DNA of 64,000 nucleotides from Alphaproteobacteria bacterium (GTDB taxonomy: Bacteria > Pseudomonadota > Alphaproteobacteria > CAAGCB01 > CAG-977): the NCBI GenBank assembly GCA_900768875.1, contig CAAGEP010000016.1, positions 1 to 64,000 on the forward strand, given 5' to 3'. The position numbers and the translations under genes are program-made. The notes beneath the pieces were generated by a model, which worked only from the letters and a program-made list of their open reading frames with translations, was not told where the DNA came from and did no database searches. Numbering within the stretch: position 1 is the first letter of the stretch; each line of letters opens with the position of its first letter. Positions 53,581 to 62,606 of the stretch are shown here, one piece after another.

Positions 53581-56268
53581 ATGAAAAAGATACTTGCTTT
53601 AGCCTTGTTGGCATGTATGATGCCGACGATAGCGTCGGCGAAAACTGCGAATTATTTAGATGATTCCGCGTCGTTTACCATAGCGAAAAGTGTGAAGCTT
53701 GGACTTGGAGAGGACGAAATGCGTAGTGCGCCGGCGACAGGCGGGCAGCACAAAGTGAAAGAGGACAAGCACACGGCTACGAAATGCTCGAAAAACGAGG
53801 ATTGTGCGTCCGACCAGTATTGCACGATGGGCATGTGCAAAGATTTGTGCGAACGCAACAGGACCAAAAAGAAAGTCAAATGTTCGGGTGAAACGCCGGT
53901 TTGCACGCCGGACAACCATGATTCGTATTGTGCGTGCACGCCCGAATCGTGCAATGCGGCCTGGGAGTGCCGGAAAGTCAGCGGCCGTTATTCGTGCGAA
54001 CCGTGCAGCGCGGGCGAAAAGTGCGGCTGTCCGGACGGAAAGATGTCGAACGGCTCGGGCAAATGCGTAACATGCAACTTTGATTCCGACTGCGCGGACG
54101 ACGAATACTGCTCCAATTCGGGAACGGAAGCGTCGTCGTGTTCGATTGTCACGTGTTCGACAGGGGAATACGTCGGGAATCACCAATGCAATTCGTGTTC
54201 GTCAGCGATACCGGGGTGCACGGACTGCACGTCGGCATCGAACTGCACGTCCTGCGAAGCGAAGTACCAAGATCCTTCCGGCAACGGGGGCGGATGCGTT
54301 ATGACGACATGTTCTTCCGGCCAGTATTTGAACGAAGACGACGGGAACTGCTATCCGTGTTCCAACGGCTGCAGACAATGCACGAGCTCAACGAACTGCC
54401 AAGCCTGCGAAGACGCGTATGAGTTGGTTTCCGGCGCGTACTGCGAACTGAGAGGCTGTGCGGCGGATCAGTATTTGAACATGGCGGACGGACAGTGCTA
54501 TTCATGTCCTGCGGCCTGTTCTTCGTGTTCGACCGTGATGTCATCCGAAGAAACCAGCGCGTGCACGGCGTGTGTTGACGGCTATAAACTGTCGGGGACG
54601 CAATGCGTGCAGAAAAGCTGTTCGGATATGGGATACTCGACGTCTTGCGGCGAAGGCCAGGACTCCGTTCCGGCGAACAAGTCGGGATCCGACGGCGCAT
54701 GTTATACTTGTTCGGCGATTGCGGGATACTGCACTTCCGACAGCGATTGCGCCAGCAACCAGAAATGCGTCAACAACGAGTGCGTTGGCAAAACCTGTTC
54801 GGAAATCAACAGCAGCTACAAAACATCGTGTTCAAACGGCTACTCGTCCACTTCTACGGGCGTCAGCGGTTCCGACGGCGCGTGTTATACTTGTTCGGCG
54901 ATTTCGGGATACTGCACTTCCGACAGCGATTGCGCCAGCAACCAGAAATGCGTCAACAACAGCTGTGTTTTGAAAACCTGCGCCGAACTGGGACATAAAT
55001 CCAGTTGCAACACGGCCGACGGTTATACGGCGGTCAACGCAAACGTTACAGGATCGGACGGCACTTGCTACGACTGCAACGTCGCGTCCTGCAAGGCGGG
55101 ATACAGCACGTCCACAACATCGTGTTCCGGCGGTTATGCGCTTGACACCGACGGCAAATCCGACGGCAAAGCTTGCGGCAAATGCGTAAAGACGGGCTGC
55201 ACTTCCGACAGCGATTGCGGCAATTCGCAGTATTGCTCAAACTATATTTGCACCACTGTACCGTGCGATACGTCCAACGGCTATACCGTCAGCAACCACG
55301 TTTGCGTGGAGACGGACTGCCCGTTGGGATACAGCGCGTCCACGACATCGTGTTCCGGCGGTTATACGCTTGACACCGACGGCAAATCCGGCGGCAAAGC
55401 TTGCGGCAAATGCGTAGCGGCGAATTGTCCGAGCGGCTATTCGACAAGCGTCACATCGTGCGACAGCGGTTATACGCTGAAAACCAACGGTTATTCCGGC
55501 GACAATGCTTGCGGCAAGTGTGAAGAGGCGAATTGTCCGAGCGGCTATTCGACAAGCGTCACATCATGCGGCAGCGGCTATACGCTGAAAACCAACGGTT
55601 ATTCCGGCGGCAAAGCGTGCGGCAAGTGTGAAGAGGCGAATTGTCCGAGCGGCTATTCGACAAGCGTCACATCGTGTACCGGCAAAGAAAAACTGGAAAC
55701 CAACGGTTCTTCCGGCGGCAAAGCGTGCGGCAAGTGTGTATTGAAAACCTGTAAGGAAATGGGATATGCCACCTCGTGCGGTTCCGAATATTACAGTCAA
55801 GAGGGTGCATACGTTGTCGGTTCGGACGGTCCATGCTTTATCTGCAACATGTGCCCGCCCGGGTATGCGACAAGCACCATAAATTGCGGTCCCGGCACTT
55901 ATTTGGACACACAGGGCAGCTTTAATGGAGCTCCGTGCGGCAAGTGCTTGTCATCGTCTACTTGTGAAGCCTTGGGCTATCACACCTATGGACCGCAAAT
56001 GGTTTGCACTCCGCCTATTGAAGTGACCGTTAACGGGTTGCGTTGCTATAAATGCGGCAGCAGTAGCGGCACCAGCTGTGAAAAGAAATATCCGTCACCT
56101 GACGGCACTTACCGGGACGGAGCCGATTTCTGCTACTTTATAGATTCAGCCGCTAAAAATGCATGGGAGACCAGCAAATGTGCAAGTCATCTTTCTTGTT
56201 CGAAAGTTAAAAACGGTGCGTCGTACTATGTCACCATTAAAGACGGTTTTATGACTGATCATAACTAA
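53581..56268 (+). CDS. Large cysteine-rich repeat secreted protein
   Basis: 895 residues, exported, function unknown. Signal peptide MKKILALALLACMMPTIASA, then SVKLGLGEDE, resembling the fragment at 1-121. The rest is a chain of disulfide-type modules with CxxC and CxxxxC spacing, like EGF/furin repeats. A 36-residue unit with GYSTS-TSC and ACGKC occurs five times, at 502-537 and at 578-721 (four in a row). A 61-residue-period pair lies about 371-461. No transmembrane anchor or sorting motif is seen after the signal peptide, so it may be secreted or held by another protein. ATG follows AAGGGG. Followed by a strong terminator. Confidence 0.85.
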   Translation: MKKILALALLACMMPTIASAKTANYLDDSASFTIAKSVKLGLGEDEMRSAPATGGQHKVKEDKHTATKCSKNEDCASDQYCTMGMCKDLCERNRTKKKVKCSGETPVCTPDNHDSYCACTPESCNAAWECRKVSGRYSCEPCSAGEKCGCPDGKMSNGSGKCVTCNFDSDCADDEYCSNSGTEASSCSIVTCSTGEYVGNHQCNSCSSAIPGCTDCTSASNCTSCEAKYQDPSGNGGGCVMTTCSSGQYLNEDDGNCYPCSNGCRQCTSSTNCQACEDAYELVSGAYCELRGCAADQYLNMADGQCYSCPAACSSCSTVMSSEETSACTACVDGYKLSGTQCVQKSCSDMGYSTSCGEGQDSVPANKSGSDGACYTCSAIAGYCTSDSDCASNQKCVNNECVGKTCSEINSSYKTSCSNGYSSTSTGVSGSDGACYTCSAISGYCTSDSDCASNQKCVNNSCVLKTCAELGHKSSCNTADGYTAVNANVTGSDGTCYDCNVASCKAGYSTSTTSCSGGYALDTDGKSDGKACGKCVKTGCTSDSDCGNSQYCSNYICTTVPCDTSNGYTVSNHVCVETDCPLGYSASTTSCSGGYTLDTDGKSGGKACGKCVAANCPSGYSTSVTSCDSGYTLKTNGYSGDNACGKCEEANCPSGYSTSVTSCGSGYTLKTNGYSGGKACGKCEEANCPSGYSTSVTSCTGKEKLETNGSSGGKACGKCVLKTCKEMGYATSCGSEYYSQEGAYVVGSDGPCFICNMCPPGYATSTINCGPGTYLDTQGSFNGAPCGKCLSSSTCEALGYHTYGPQMVCTPPIEVTVNGLRCYKCGSSSGTSCEKKYPSPDGTYRDGADFCYFIDSAAKNAWETSKCASHLSCSKVKNGASYYVTIKDGFMTDHN
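54691..54962 (+). repeat. Near-identical 183-bp-period repeat pair in the cysteine-rich gene
   Basis: Copies at 54691-54779 and 54874-54962 are nearly identical, with only a few changed bases. They encode GYCTSDSDCASNQKCVNN. Confidence 0.85.
55420..55743 (+). repeat. Tandem 108-bp repeats in the cysteine-rich gene
   Basis: Three copies at 55420, 55528 and 55636 of 108 bp, coding for 36 residues each and starting ANCPSGYSTSVTSC. An earlier, more diverged copy precedes them at 55312. Confidence 0.9.
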
Positions 56269-56307
56269 TCTGTTCCGCCGCGTTGCGAAATCGCTGTAGA
56301 AAAAAAA

Positions 56308-56345
56308 GGGGGCATGTTCGTTATTCGAGCTTGCCCCCTTTTTTT
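56308..56345 (+). terminator. Intrinsic terminator after the cysteine-rich gene
   Basis: GGGGGCA (56308-56314) pairs with TGCCCCC (56332-56338), then T-run. An A-run precedes it, so it may also act on the minus strand. Confidence 0.85.
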
Positions 56346-56392
56346 GCCAAAATTGTCGGGTTGAGTTCAGTTAATTTCCTTGGAATTTCAGG

Positions 56393-56420
56393 GGCGGGAA
56401 ACAATTCCCGCCTGTTTTTT
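56393..56420 (+). terminator. Second + strand terminator
   Basis: GGCGGGAA ACAA TTCCCGCC then TGTTTTTT, about 50 nt after the first terminator. Either a backup or the end of a short RNA from 56346 on. Confidence 0.7.
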
Positions 56421-56443
56421 ACCTTCGTTATTCAAAAGATTTA

Positions 56444-57367
56444 TCAGCCGCCCGAAAAATCCTTGCGGATTTGGTCGGACAAATCCGCCGTAAAGCCGAT
56501 AAAATCCGTTAAAAATTCGTGCAAAGACCGCTGTTTTAAAATATCGGGCAAAGTCGACGTGCCTAAAAACGCCTGTTCCTGCGACGCGATTTTCAGCGAC
56601 ACGGAATCTTTTTTCAGCGCGCTTAAACTGGTGACGATTTCCGTATACGCGCTTAACAGCGACCGCGGGAAAATCGGGCTGAAAATCAGCATCTCGATAA
56701 TTTTTTCGGGCTTCGGCGATTCCCTGTAAATCGTGCGGTACGCCTGCCCGCCGCCGACGGAACGCAACACTTCGCCCCACTGGTAATCGTCTATCAGCCC
56801 TTTGTCCGCGCTGTCTGGCGGCAATAAAATATGGTACTTCACATCCAGCAGGCGCGCCGTAAAGTCCGCCCGCTCGACAAAAGTCCCCAGCCGCGCGAAC
56901 TGAAACGCTTCGTCATAAACCATCATGCTCAGCGTCAATCCGCGGAACAGCTCGGTTCTGTCCTTTATCCATTCAAAAAATTCGCAAAAGCCCGTTTGTT
57001 CCATGCCGTCATAGTACAAACCCTGCATTTCAATCCATGTCGCATTGATGCTTTCAAACATTTCTTCGGGCAAAGCACTGCGTTCCGAACGCGCGTTTTC
57101 GCGTCCCGCCTTGATGCAGGAAAACACGCTGGACGGGTTGTCCAAATCGAAAATCATAAAGTTCAATACGTTTTTGGATGTCAGTTCGGCATATTTGGCT
57201 TTAAAGCCGTCGATTTGCCCCGAAATCGTCAAAATCGGATCCCAACCCGCGTCGGCGCCGGGCAGCTGTTCCATGCGGTAGGCGGCCTCCAGCAAACGGG
57301 CGATGTGCTGCGCCCGTTCAATCATGCGGGTCATCCAGTAAATATTGTCTGCGGTTCTGCTTAACAT
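56444..57367 (-). CDS. Alpha-E domain protein (DUF403)
   Basis: 307 residues, helical alpha-E family. ATG at 57367 is preferred, with AGGAGG upstream and the typical start MLSRTADNIYWM. Usually encoded beside a circularly permuted ATP-grasp protein, as here. Suggested role in an amide-bond-forming or peptide-modifying system; substrate unknown. The ATP-grasp stop lies 4 nt upstream, so the two are coupled. Confidence 0.88.
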   Translation of the reverse strand: MLSRTADNIYWMTRMIERAQHIARLLEAAYRMEQLPGADAGWDPILTISGQIDGFKAKYAELTSKNVLNFMIFDLDNPSSVFSCIKAGRENARSERSALPEEMFESINATWIEMQGLYYDGMEQTGFCEFFEWIKDRTELFRGLTLSMMVYDEAFQFARLGTFVERADFTARLLDVKYHILLPPDSADKGLIDDYQWGEVLRSVGGGQAYRTIYRESPKPEKIIEMLIFSPIFPRSLLSAYTEIVTSLSALKKDSVSLKIASQEQAFLGTSTLPDILKQRSLHEFLTDFIGFTADLSDQIRKDFSGG

Positions 57368-57371
57368 GGCT

Positions 57372-58844
57372 TTAGCCCTCCTTTTCCCCGACAACCCAAG
57401 TGTCTTTGGTTCCGCCGCCCTGCGACGAATTGACGACCAGCGACCCTTCGCGCAAAGCGACGCGCGTCAACGCCCCCGGAACGACGACGACTTTGTCGGG
57501 ATTCTGCATCAGCGCAAACGGACGCAAATCGACATGCCGCGGGGCAAGCCCTTCGGCTTGCAGCGTCGGCGCCGAGGACAAAGCCAACGTCGGCTGAGCG
57601 ATGTAGTTTTCGGGATGAAGTTTGATTTTTTCCTTGAACGTTTCGATTTCCGCCTTGGTCGCTTTGGGACCGATAAGCATGCCGTATCCGCCCGAACCGT
57701 GCGTTTCCTTTATCACCAGTTCCGCGATGTGTTCCAAAACGTACTTGCAATCGTCGGGTTTTGCCAAAGTGTACGTCGGCACGTTGTTCAAAATCGGTTT
57801 TTCGCCCAAATAGAACTCTATCATTTGCGGGACGTAAGGATAAACAGACTTGTCGTCCGCGACGCCGTTGCCGATGGCGTTGGCAAGCGTAACTTTCTTT
57901 TTCATCATCGCGCGGTACAGCCCCGGACAGCCCAGCATGGAGTCTTTGCGGAACACTTCGGGGTCAAGGAAACGGTCGTCCAAGCGTTTGTAAATCACGT
58001 CGACGCGTTCCGCGCCATCCACCGTGCGCATGTAAACGCAATCGTCGTCACCGACGAACAAATCCTGCCCTGTAACCAGTTCAACGCCCATTTCGTACGC
58101 CAAAAAAGCGTGTTCAAAGTATGCGCTGTTGTACATCCCCGGCGTCAGCAGAACGGCGCGCGGGTTTTCGACGCCTTCGGGCGCACAAGCCAGCAATGTT
58201 TTTTTCAATTCCCGCGGATAGATGTCAACGGGCAACACGTTGTAACGCTTGAACAAATCGGGGAACAGGCGGCGCATGACTTCGCGATCTTCCAGCATAT
58301 AGGACACGCCCGACGGGGTGCGGAGGTTATCCTCCAGCACATAAAAGTCTTGCGGCGACGTGCGCACGATATCGATGCCCGAAATGTGGACATGAACGCC
58401 GTTCGGGGGCGTGAAGTCCTCGACTTCCGCGGTGTATTCGGTGTTTTTCAGCACCAAATCGGACGGAATCAAGCCCGCTTTCAAAATATCGCGGGTGGTG
58501 TAAACGTCCTGCACAAAGCGGTTCAAAGCCTTGACGCGCTGGCAAATGCCCGCGTTCAGCTTGTCCCATTCCTTGGCGGCGATGATGCGCGGCACGGGAT
58601 CGAACGGAATCAAGCGTTCAACGCCCGCCTGTTCGCCGTACACGGCAAACGTGATGCCCATGCGGCGGAACAAAACATCGGCTTGTTTATTGCGCTGTTC
58701 CAGCGTTTCCGCGGGCTGGCGGCGGAGCCAATCGTCGTACAATTTGTAAGCTTCGGCAATTTGTTTGTCGCCGGAAATCATTTCGTCGTAGGAATCGGAA
58801 ACATAAGCTTTAAAATCGTACTTCGGTTTGGCAGAGTCGTTCAT
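57372..58844 (-). CDS. Circularly permuted type-2 ATP-grasp protein (DUF404/DUF407)
   Basis: 490 residues. Starts at ATG 58844 after GGGGA. Motifs: VYTTRDILKAG, PNGVHVHISGIDIVR, LEDNLRTPSGVSYMLE, and YKRLDDRFLDP, typical of the family. Likely forms peptide-like bonds using ATP. The third member often seen nearby (transglutaminase-like) is not in the window. Promoter at 58883-58911. Confidence 0.9.
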   Translation of the reverse strand: MNDSAKPKYDFKAYVSDSYDEMISGDKQIAEAYKLYDDWLRRQPAETLEQRNKQADVLFRRMGITFAVYGEQAGVERLIPFDPVPRIIAAKEWDKLNAGICQRVKALNRFVQDVYTTRDILKAGLIPSDLVLKNTEYTAEVEDFTPPNGVHVHISGIDIVRTSPQDFYVLEDNLRTPSGVSYMLEDREVMRRLFPDLFKRYNVLPVDIYPRELKKTLLACAPEGVENPRAVLLTPGMYNSAYFEHAFLAYEMGVELVTGQDLFVGDDDCVYMRTVDGAERVDVIYKRLDDRFLDPEVFRKDSMLGCPGLYRAMMKKKVTLANAIGNGVADDKSVYPYVPQMIEFYLGEKPILNNVPTYTLAKPDDCKYVLEHIAELVIKETHGSGGYGMLIGPKATKAEIETFKEKIKLHPENYIAQPTLALSSAPTLQAEGLAPRHVDLRPFALMQNPDKVVVVPGALTRVALREGSLVVNSSQGGGTKDTWVVGEKEG

Positions 58845-58882
58845 TTTGCGCAAATCCCCTTTCATTTTAGTTTAACTGATTG

Positions 58883-58911
58883 ATGATATATGTTAGCTTG
58901 CTTTGAATCAA
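58883..58911 (-). promoter_or_regulatory. Predicted promoter of the ATP-grasp/alpha-E pair
   Basis: Minus strand TTGATT, 17 nt, TATCAT. Confidence 0.4.
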
Positions 58912-58961
58912 TTTGATTGAGCAACTTTTTCAAGCGTTTTTTAACTTTTGGGTGAATTCCT

Positions 58962-59252
58962 ATGAAAAAAGCGGCATTTTTACTGGTTTTTCCGATGATT
59001 TTCGGCTGTACGCGCATCATTGTTCCGACGGAAAGGGCTACGATTATCCTGCAGCAGCCCGTCACGCGCGAAGTTTTCTACTGCGAATCGACGTCGGGCG
59101 TTCCCGCCGACATTTGCGCCGCGGAACTGGAGGAAAACGGATTCGTTCGATTGACCGACAAGCCGACCTTTACGGGACAGGACGACATTCCGCAAAACGG
59201 AGCCTATCCGACACGCCGTTATCGCGACAAACAAGACATTCCGCGCTGGTAA
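58962..59252 (+). CDS. Small lipoprotein
   Basis: 96 residues. Lipobox IFGC (residue about 16). Mature part has two further cysteines (VFYCES, ADICAA) and ends RYRDKQDIPRW. Not recognised. ATG at 58962. It precedes comM by 3 nt and is probably cotranscribed. Confidence 0.68.
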   Translation: MKKAAFLLVFPMIFGCTRIIVPTERATIILQQPVTREVFYCESTSGVPADICAAELEENGFVRLTDKPTFTGQDDIPQNGAYPTRRYRDKQDIPRW

Positions 59253-59255
59253 CCC

Positions 59256-60767
59256 ATGCTTGCCCGCGTTGACACCGTCGCTTTCAAAGGCATCGAAGTT
59301 CTGCCCGTTACAACCGAAGTGCATATCGCTTCGGGCATTCCCGCGTTTACCATCGTCGGGCTGCCCGACAAAGCCGTCGGCGAAAGCAAAGAACGCGTCC
59401 GCGCCGCTTTGAACTCCATCGGGCTGGCTTTGCCCGCGAAACGCATCACGGTCAACCTTGCCCCCGCAGACGTGATAAAGGAAGGGTCGCACTTCGATTT
59501 GCCGATTGCGTTGGGGCTGTTGGCGGCAATGCAGGTCATCCCCGCCCCCGCTTTGGACAACACGGTTGTCATGGGCGAATTGGGATTGGACGGACGGATA
59601 GCGGGCGTCGCGGGGATTTTGCCCGCCGCCGTGTTCGCGACCGAACAAAACGCGGCGTTCGTCTGCCCCGAAAGTCAGGGCGGCGAAGCGGCTTGGTCGG
59701 GCAACGAAAAAATTTACGCCGCGCCGAACTTAAGCGCGCTTATCGCTTTGTTCAAGGACGACATCGCCCTGCCCGCGCCCAAAGCGCAAACCGTGCCTTT
59801 AAATTCCTCTTTGCCCGACATGAAAGACATCAAAGGGCAGGAAAACGCCAAGCGCGCCGCCGAAATCGCCGCCGCGGGCGGACACAATCTGCTGATGATA
59901 GGTCCTCCGGGGTCGGGAAAGTCCATGCTTGCCGCGCGGATTCCGTCTTTGCTGCCGCCTTTGAGCGCGCGTGAAATTCTGGAAATCAGCATGATTCATT
60001 CGGTCGCGGGATTGATTCAAGACGGCCGCCTGATTGCCGAACGCCCGTTCCGCGCGCCGCATCACTCCGCGTCCATGCCCGCTTTGGTGGGCGGCGGGCA
60101 GAAAGCCAAACCCGGCGAGATTTCCTTGGCGCACAAAGGCGTTTTGTTCCTTGACGAACTGCCCGAATTTTCCCGCACGACGCTGGAAGCTTTGCGCCAG
60201 CCTTTGGAAACGGGAACGGTCAGCGTCGCGCGCGTCAATCTGCACGTTACTTATCCCGCTCAATTTCAGCTGATTGCGGCGATGAACCCGTGCCGTTGCG
60301 GATACTTGGGCGTGAACGGACAGGAATGTTCCCGCGCCCCGCGCTGCGCCGAAGAATACCAGTCCCGCATATCGGGTCCCTTGTTCGACCGCATCGACAT
60401 GCATATCGACGTTCCCGCCGTCGCGCCGTGGGAACTGGCGAAAGCGCAAACGGGCGAAAGCTCCGCCGACATCGCAAAGCGCGTCGCCGCCGCTTTGGCG
60501 GTACAGGAAAAACGCTACGACGGCTACGGCATCACGAAAAACGCCCAAGCGTCGGGTTCGGTACTGGACGAAACGGTCGACTTGACCGCCGAAGCGCAAA
60601 CTCTGCTGATTTCAGCGGCGGAAAGAATGCGTTTGAGCGCGCGCGGCTACCACCGTGTTTTGCGCGTCGCGCGCACCGTTGCGGATTTGGCGCAGTCGGC
60701 GAAAGTCCACCCCGCACACATCGCCGAAGCCCTTTCGTACAGGCGGCTGCTTTATGGCGAAAAATAA
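59256..60767 (+). CDS. comM: ComM/YifB-family Mg-chelatase-like ATPase
   Basis: 503 residues. Helicase-like AAA+ protein aiding branch migration during natural transformation. N-terminal S5-like ChlI domain (VGLPDKAVGESKERVRAA), P-loop GPPGSGKSMLAAR, Walker B FLDELPEF and the C-terminal RGYHRVLRVARTVADL. Cysteine cluster CRCGYLG...ECSRAPRC is present. The stop overlaps the methyltransferase start by 14 nt. Confidence 0.94.
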   Translation: MLARVDTVAFKGIEVLPVTTEVHIASGIPAFTIVGLPDKAVGESKERVRAALNSIGLALPAKRITVNLAPADVIKEGSHFDLPIALGLLAAMQVIPAPALDNTVVMGELGLDGRIAGVAGILPAAVFATEQNAAFVCPESQGGEAAWSGNEKIYAAPNLSALIALFKDDIALPAPKAQTVPLNSSLPDMKDIKGQENAKRAAEIAAAGGHNLLMIGPPGSGKSMLAARIPSLLPPLSAREILEISMIHSVAGLIQDGRLIAERPFRAPHHSASMPALVGGGQKAKPGEISLAHKGVLFLDELPEFSRTTLEALRQPLETGTVSVARVNLHVTYPAQFQLIAAMNPCRCGYLGVNGQECSRAPRCAEEYQSRISGPLFDRIDMHIDVPAVAPWELAKAQTGESSADIAKRVAAALAVQEKRYDGYGITKNAQASGSVLDETVDLTAEAQTLLISAAERMRLSARGYHRVLRVARTVADLAQSAKVHPAHIAEALSYRRLLYGEK

Positions 60768-61881
60768 AGCGCAGCTGGGGCAGTTCTTTACCACGAACGC
60801 CGATGCCGTTTTGCGGGGGTTCGAGCCTTTTGTCGCGGGAAAAGCCGTCACCGATCCGTTTGCGGGAAACGGCGATTTGTTGCGCTGGGCGAAAAAAAAC
60901 GGCGCGAAAAGCGTCAAAGGCTACGACATCGACCCCGCCTGCATCGACAACAAAACCGTGTTTGAAAACGATTCGCTGAAAACACCGCAAGCGTATGATT
61001 TTGTCGTAACAAATCCGCCTTATCTGTACCAAAACAAAATGGCGGACAATTCGCTTTTGACCCGATCCAAGCATACGGATTTGTATCAGCTGGCTTTGGA
61101 AAAGCTGACGAACTCCCGCGCGGGAATCGTGATTGTGCCGATAAACTTTCTGTCCGCGCAAAACGCCCGCTACATTCGGCGGACGTTCTTTGAACGCTTT
61201 GCCGTCAAGCGCGCCGTTTACTTTACGCAGCAGGTTTTTGCCGATACGACGTACAACGTTATCGCTTTGTATTACGAAAAAAAGCCCGCGAAAACGGACG
61301 ATCTCGCTTTTGATTTGATTATCGAACCGCAGGGAAATCTTCTGCCCGTTTCGCTGCAAAAGCAATTCGACTGGCAAATCGGCGGGGAATTCCTGTCCGC
61401 CGTAAGCAGCACGCCGAACCGCCTGAAAATCGGACGCATCGAACAATCGGACGTCACGGCGGGAAGCATCGAAACGCACATTGCCTTGAACCATTCGGAC
61501 GACAGGCGAACCGCTTTCGTATCGCCCGAAACGGCAGAGCTTTTCGCCCGCAACATCGTGATTTTAAAAGCCATCGACACGGGAACGGAAAGCGGCAAAA
61601 TCCGACTGGAAGACCGACGGACATACGGCATTGACGCTTTAATCAGCTTGAAAACTTCGCGCAATCAAATCGAACTGTTGTTTCCCGAATCGGTTTCCGT
61701 CGCCGAACAGGAACGGCTGATAACCGCTTTCAACACCGTTTTGAACAAAGCGCGCGAACGGTATTTTTCCCTGTTTATGACGAATTTCCGCGACCATGAC
61801 CGCAAGCGGGTTTCTTTCGGCTTTGTTTACCGTCTGCTCAACGCGCTTTATTTTTCAAAAATAAACGGCTATGCTGAATAA
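60754..61881 (+). CDS. Orphan N6-adenine DNA methyltransferase
   Basis: 375 residues. ATG at 60754 overlaps the end of comM; the start MAKNKAQLGQFFTTNAD is typical of the gamma class. SAM motif DPFAGNGDLL and catalytic NPPY are visible; a C-terminal target-recognition region follows. No restriction endonuclease gene is adjacent. It is not the CcrM-type enzyme (motif order and NPPY context differ). Recognition site unknown. Confidence 0.83.
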   Translation: MAKNKAQLGQFFTTNADAVLRGFEPFVAGKAVTDPFAGNGDLLRWAKKNGAKSVKGYDIDPACIDNKTVFENDSLKTPQAYDFVVTNPPYLYQNKMADNSLLTRSKHTDLYQLALEKLTNSRAGIVIVPINFLSAQNARYIRRTFFERFAVKRAVYFTQQVFADTTYNVIALYYEKKPAKTDDLAFDLIIEPQGNLLPVSLQKQFDWQIGGEFLSAVSSTPNRLKIGRIEQSDVTAGSIETHIALNHSDDRRTAFVSPETAELFARNIVILKAIDTGTESGKIRLEDRRTYGIDALISLKTSRNQIELLFPESVSVAEQERLITAFNTVLNKARERYFSLFMTNFRDHDRKRVSFGFVYRLLNALYFSKINGYAE

Positions 61882-61894
61882 AAAAGGGGAAAGC

Positions 61895-62602
61895 ATGGAT
61901 AAAACCGAAAACGCGCTGAACAATCCGCTGATTTTGGTCGTCGACGACGACAACCGTTTGCGCAAACTGCTGCAAAAGTTTTTGACCGACAGCGGGTATC
62001 GCGTCTTTACCGCCGCCGACACGGCTCAAGCCGATGAAATGCGCGGCTGGTATCAGTTCGACTTGATGGTCGTCGACGTGATGATGCCGCGCGAAACGGG
62101 ATTGGAGTTCACCGCGCGTCTGCGCAAAGCGGGCGAAAACGTCCCCGTTTTGATGCTGACCGCCATGGGCGAAACGGACGACCGCATCAACGGGCTGGAA
62201 GCGGGCGCGGACGATTATCTGCCAAAGCCTTTTGAACCGCGCGAGCTGCTGTTGCGAATCAACTCGATTTTGCGCCGCGTGATGAGCAAACCGCCCGAAA
62301 AACAAAAAGCGGAAGTCAAATTCGGCGCGTTCCGCTACGATTTGGACGACCACGCGCTTTACCGCGGGTCGGAACGCGTGCGCCTGCCCTTGTCCGAAGA
62401 CGCGCTGTTAAGCTTGCTGGCGCAAAAAGCGGGGCAGGACATTTCCCGCGAAGAACTGGCGCAAAAAACGGGAAACGAAACGAACTTGCGCACAATCGAC
62501 GTGCAAATCACCCGCCTGCGCCGCCGTATCGAACCCGACTCCGGCCAGCCGCGTTATATCCAAACCGTTCGCGGCAAAGGCTACTCTTTAATTCCGGATT
62601 AA
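61895..62602 (+). CDS. OmpR-family response regulator
   Basis: 235 residues. Phospho-Asp61 in LMVVDVMMPRETG, Lys in DYLPKPFEP, then a winged helix ending TVRGKGYSLIPD. ATG at 61895 follows AGGGGA; an earlier ATG within the methyltransferase is less likely. Pairs with the kinase at 62607. Confidence 0.9.
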   Translation: MDKTENALNNPLILVVDDDNRLRKLLQKFLTDSGYRVFTAADTAQADEMRGWYQFDLMVVDVMMPRETGLEFTARLRKAGENVPVLMLTAMGETDDRINGLEAGADDYLPKPFEPRELLLRINSILRRVMSKPPEKQKAEVKFGAFRYDLDDHALYRGSERVRLPLSEDALLSLLAQKAGQDISREELAQKTGNETNLRTIDVQITRLRRRIEPDSGQPRYIQTVRGKGYSLIPD

Positions 62603-62606
62603 GCAG

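Noticed and set aside
57345..58883. A 512-codon + strand frame antisense to the ATP-grasp gene
   Set aside because: It covers a well-recognised ATP-grasp gene with good start and motifs on the other strand; the + frame has no family signature.
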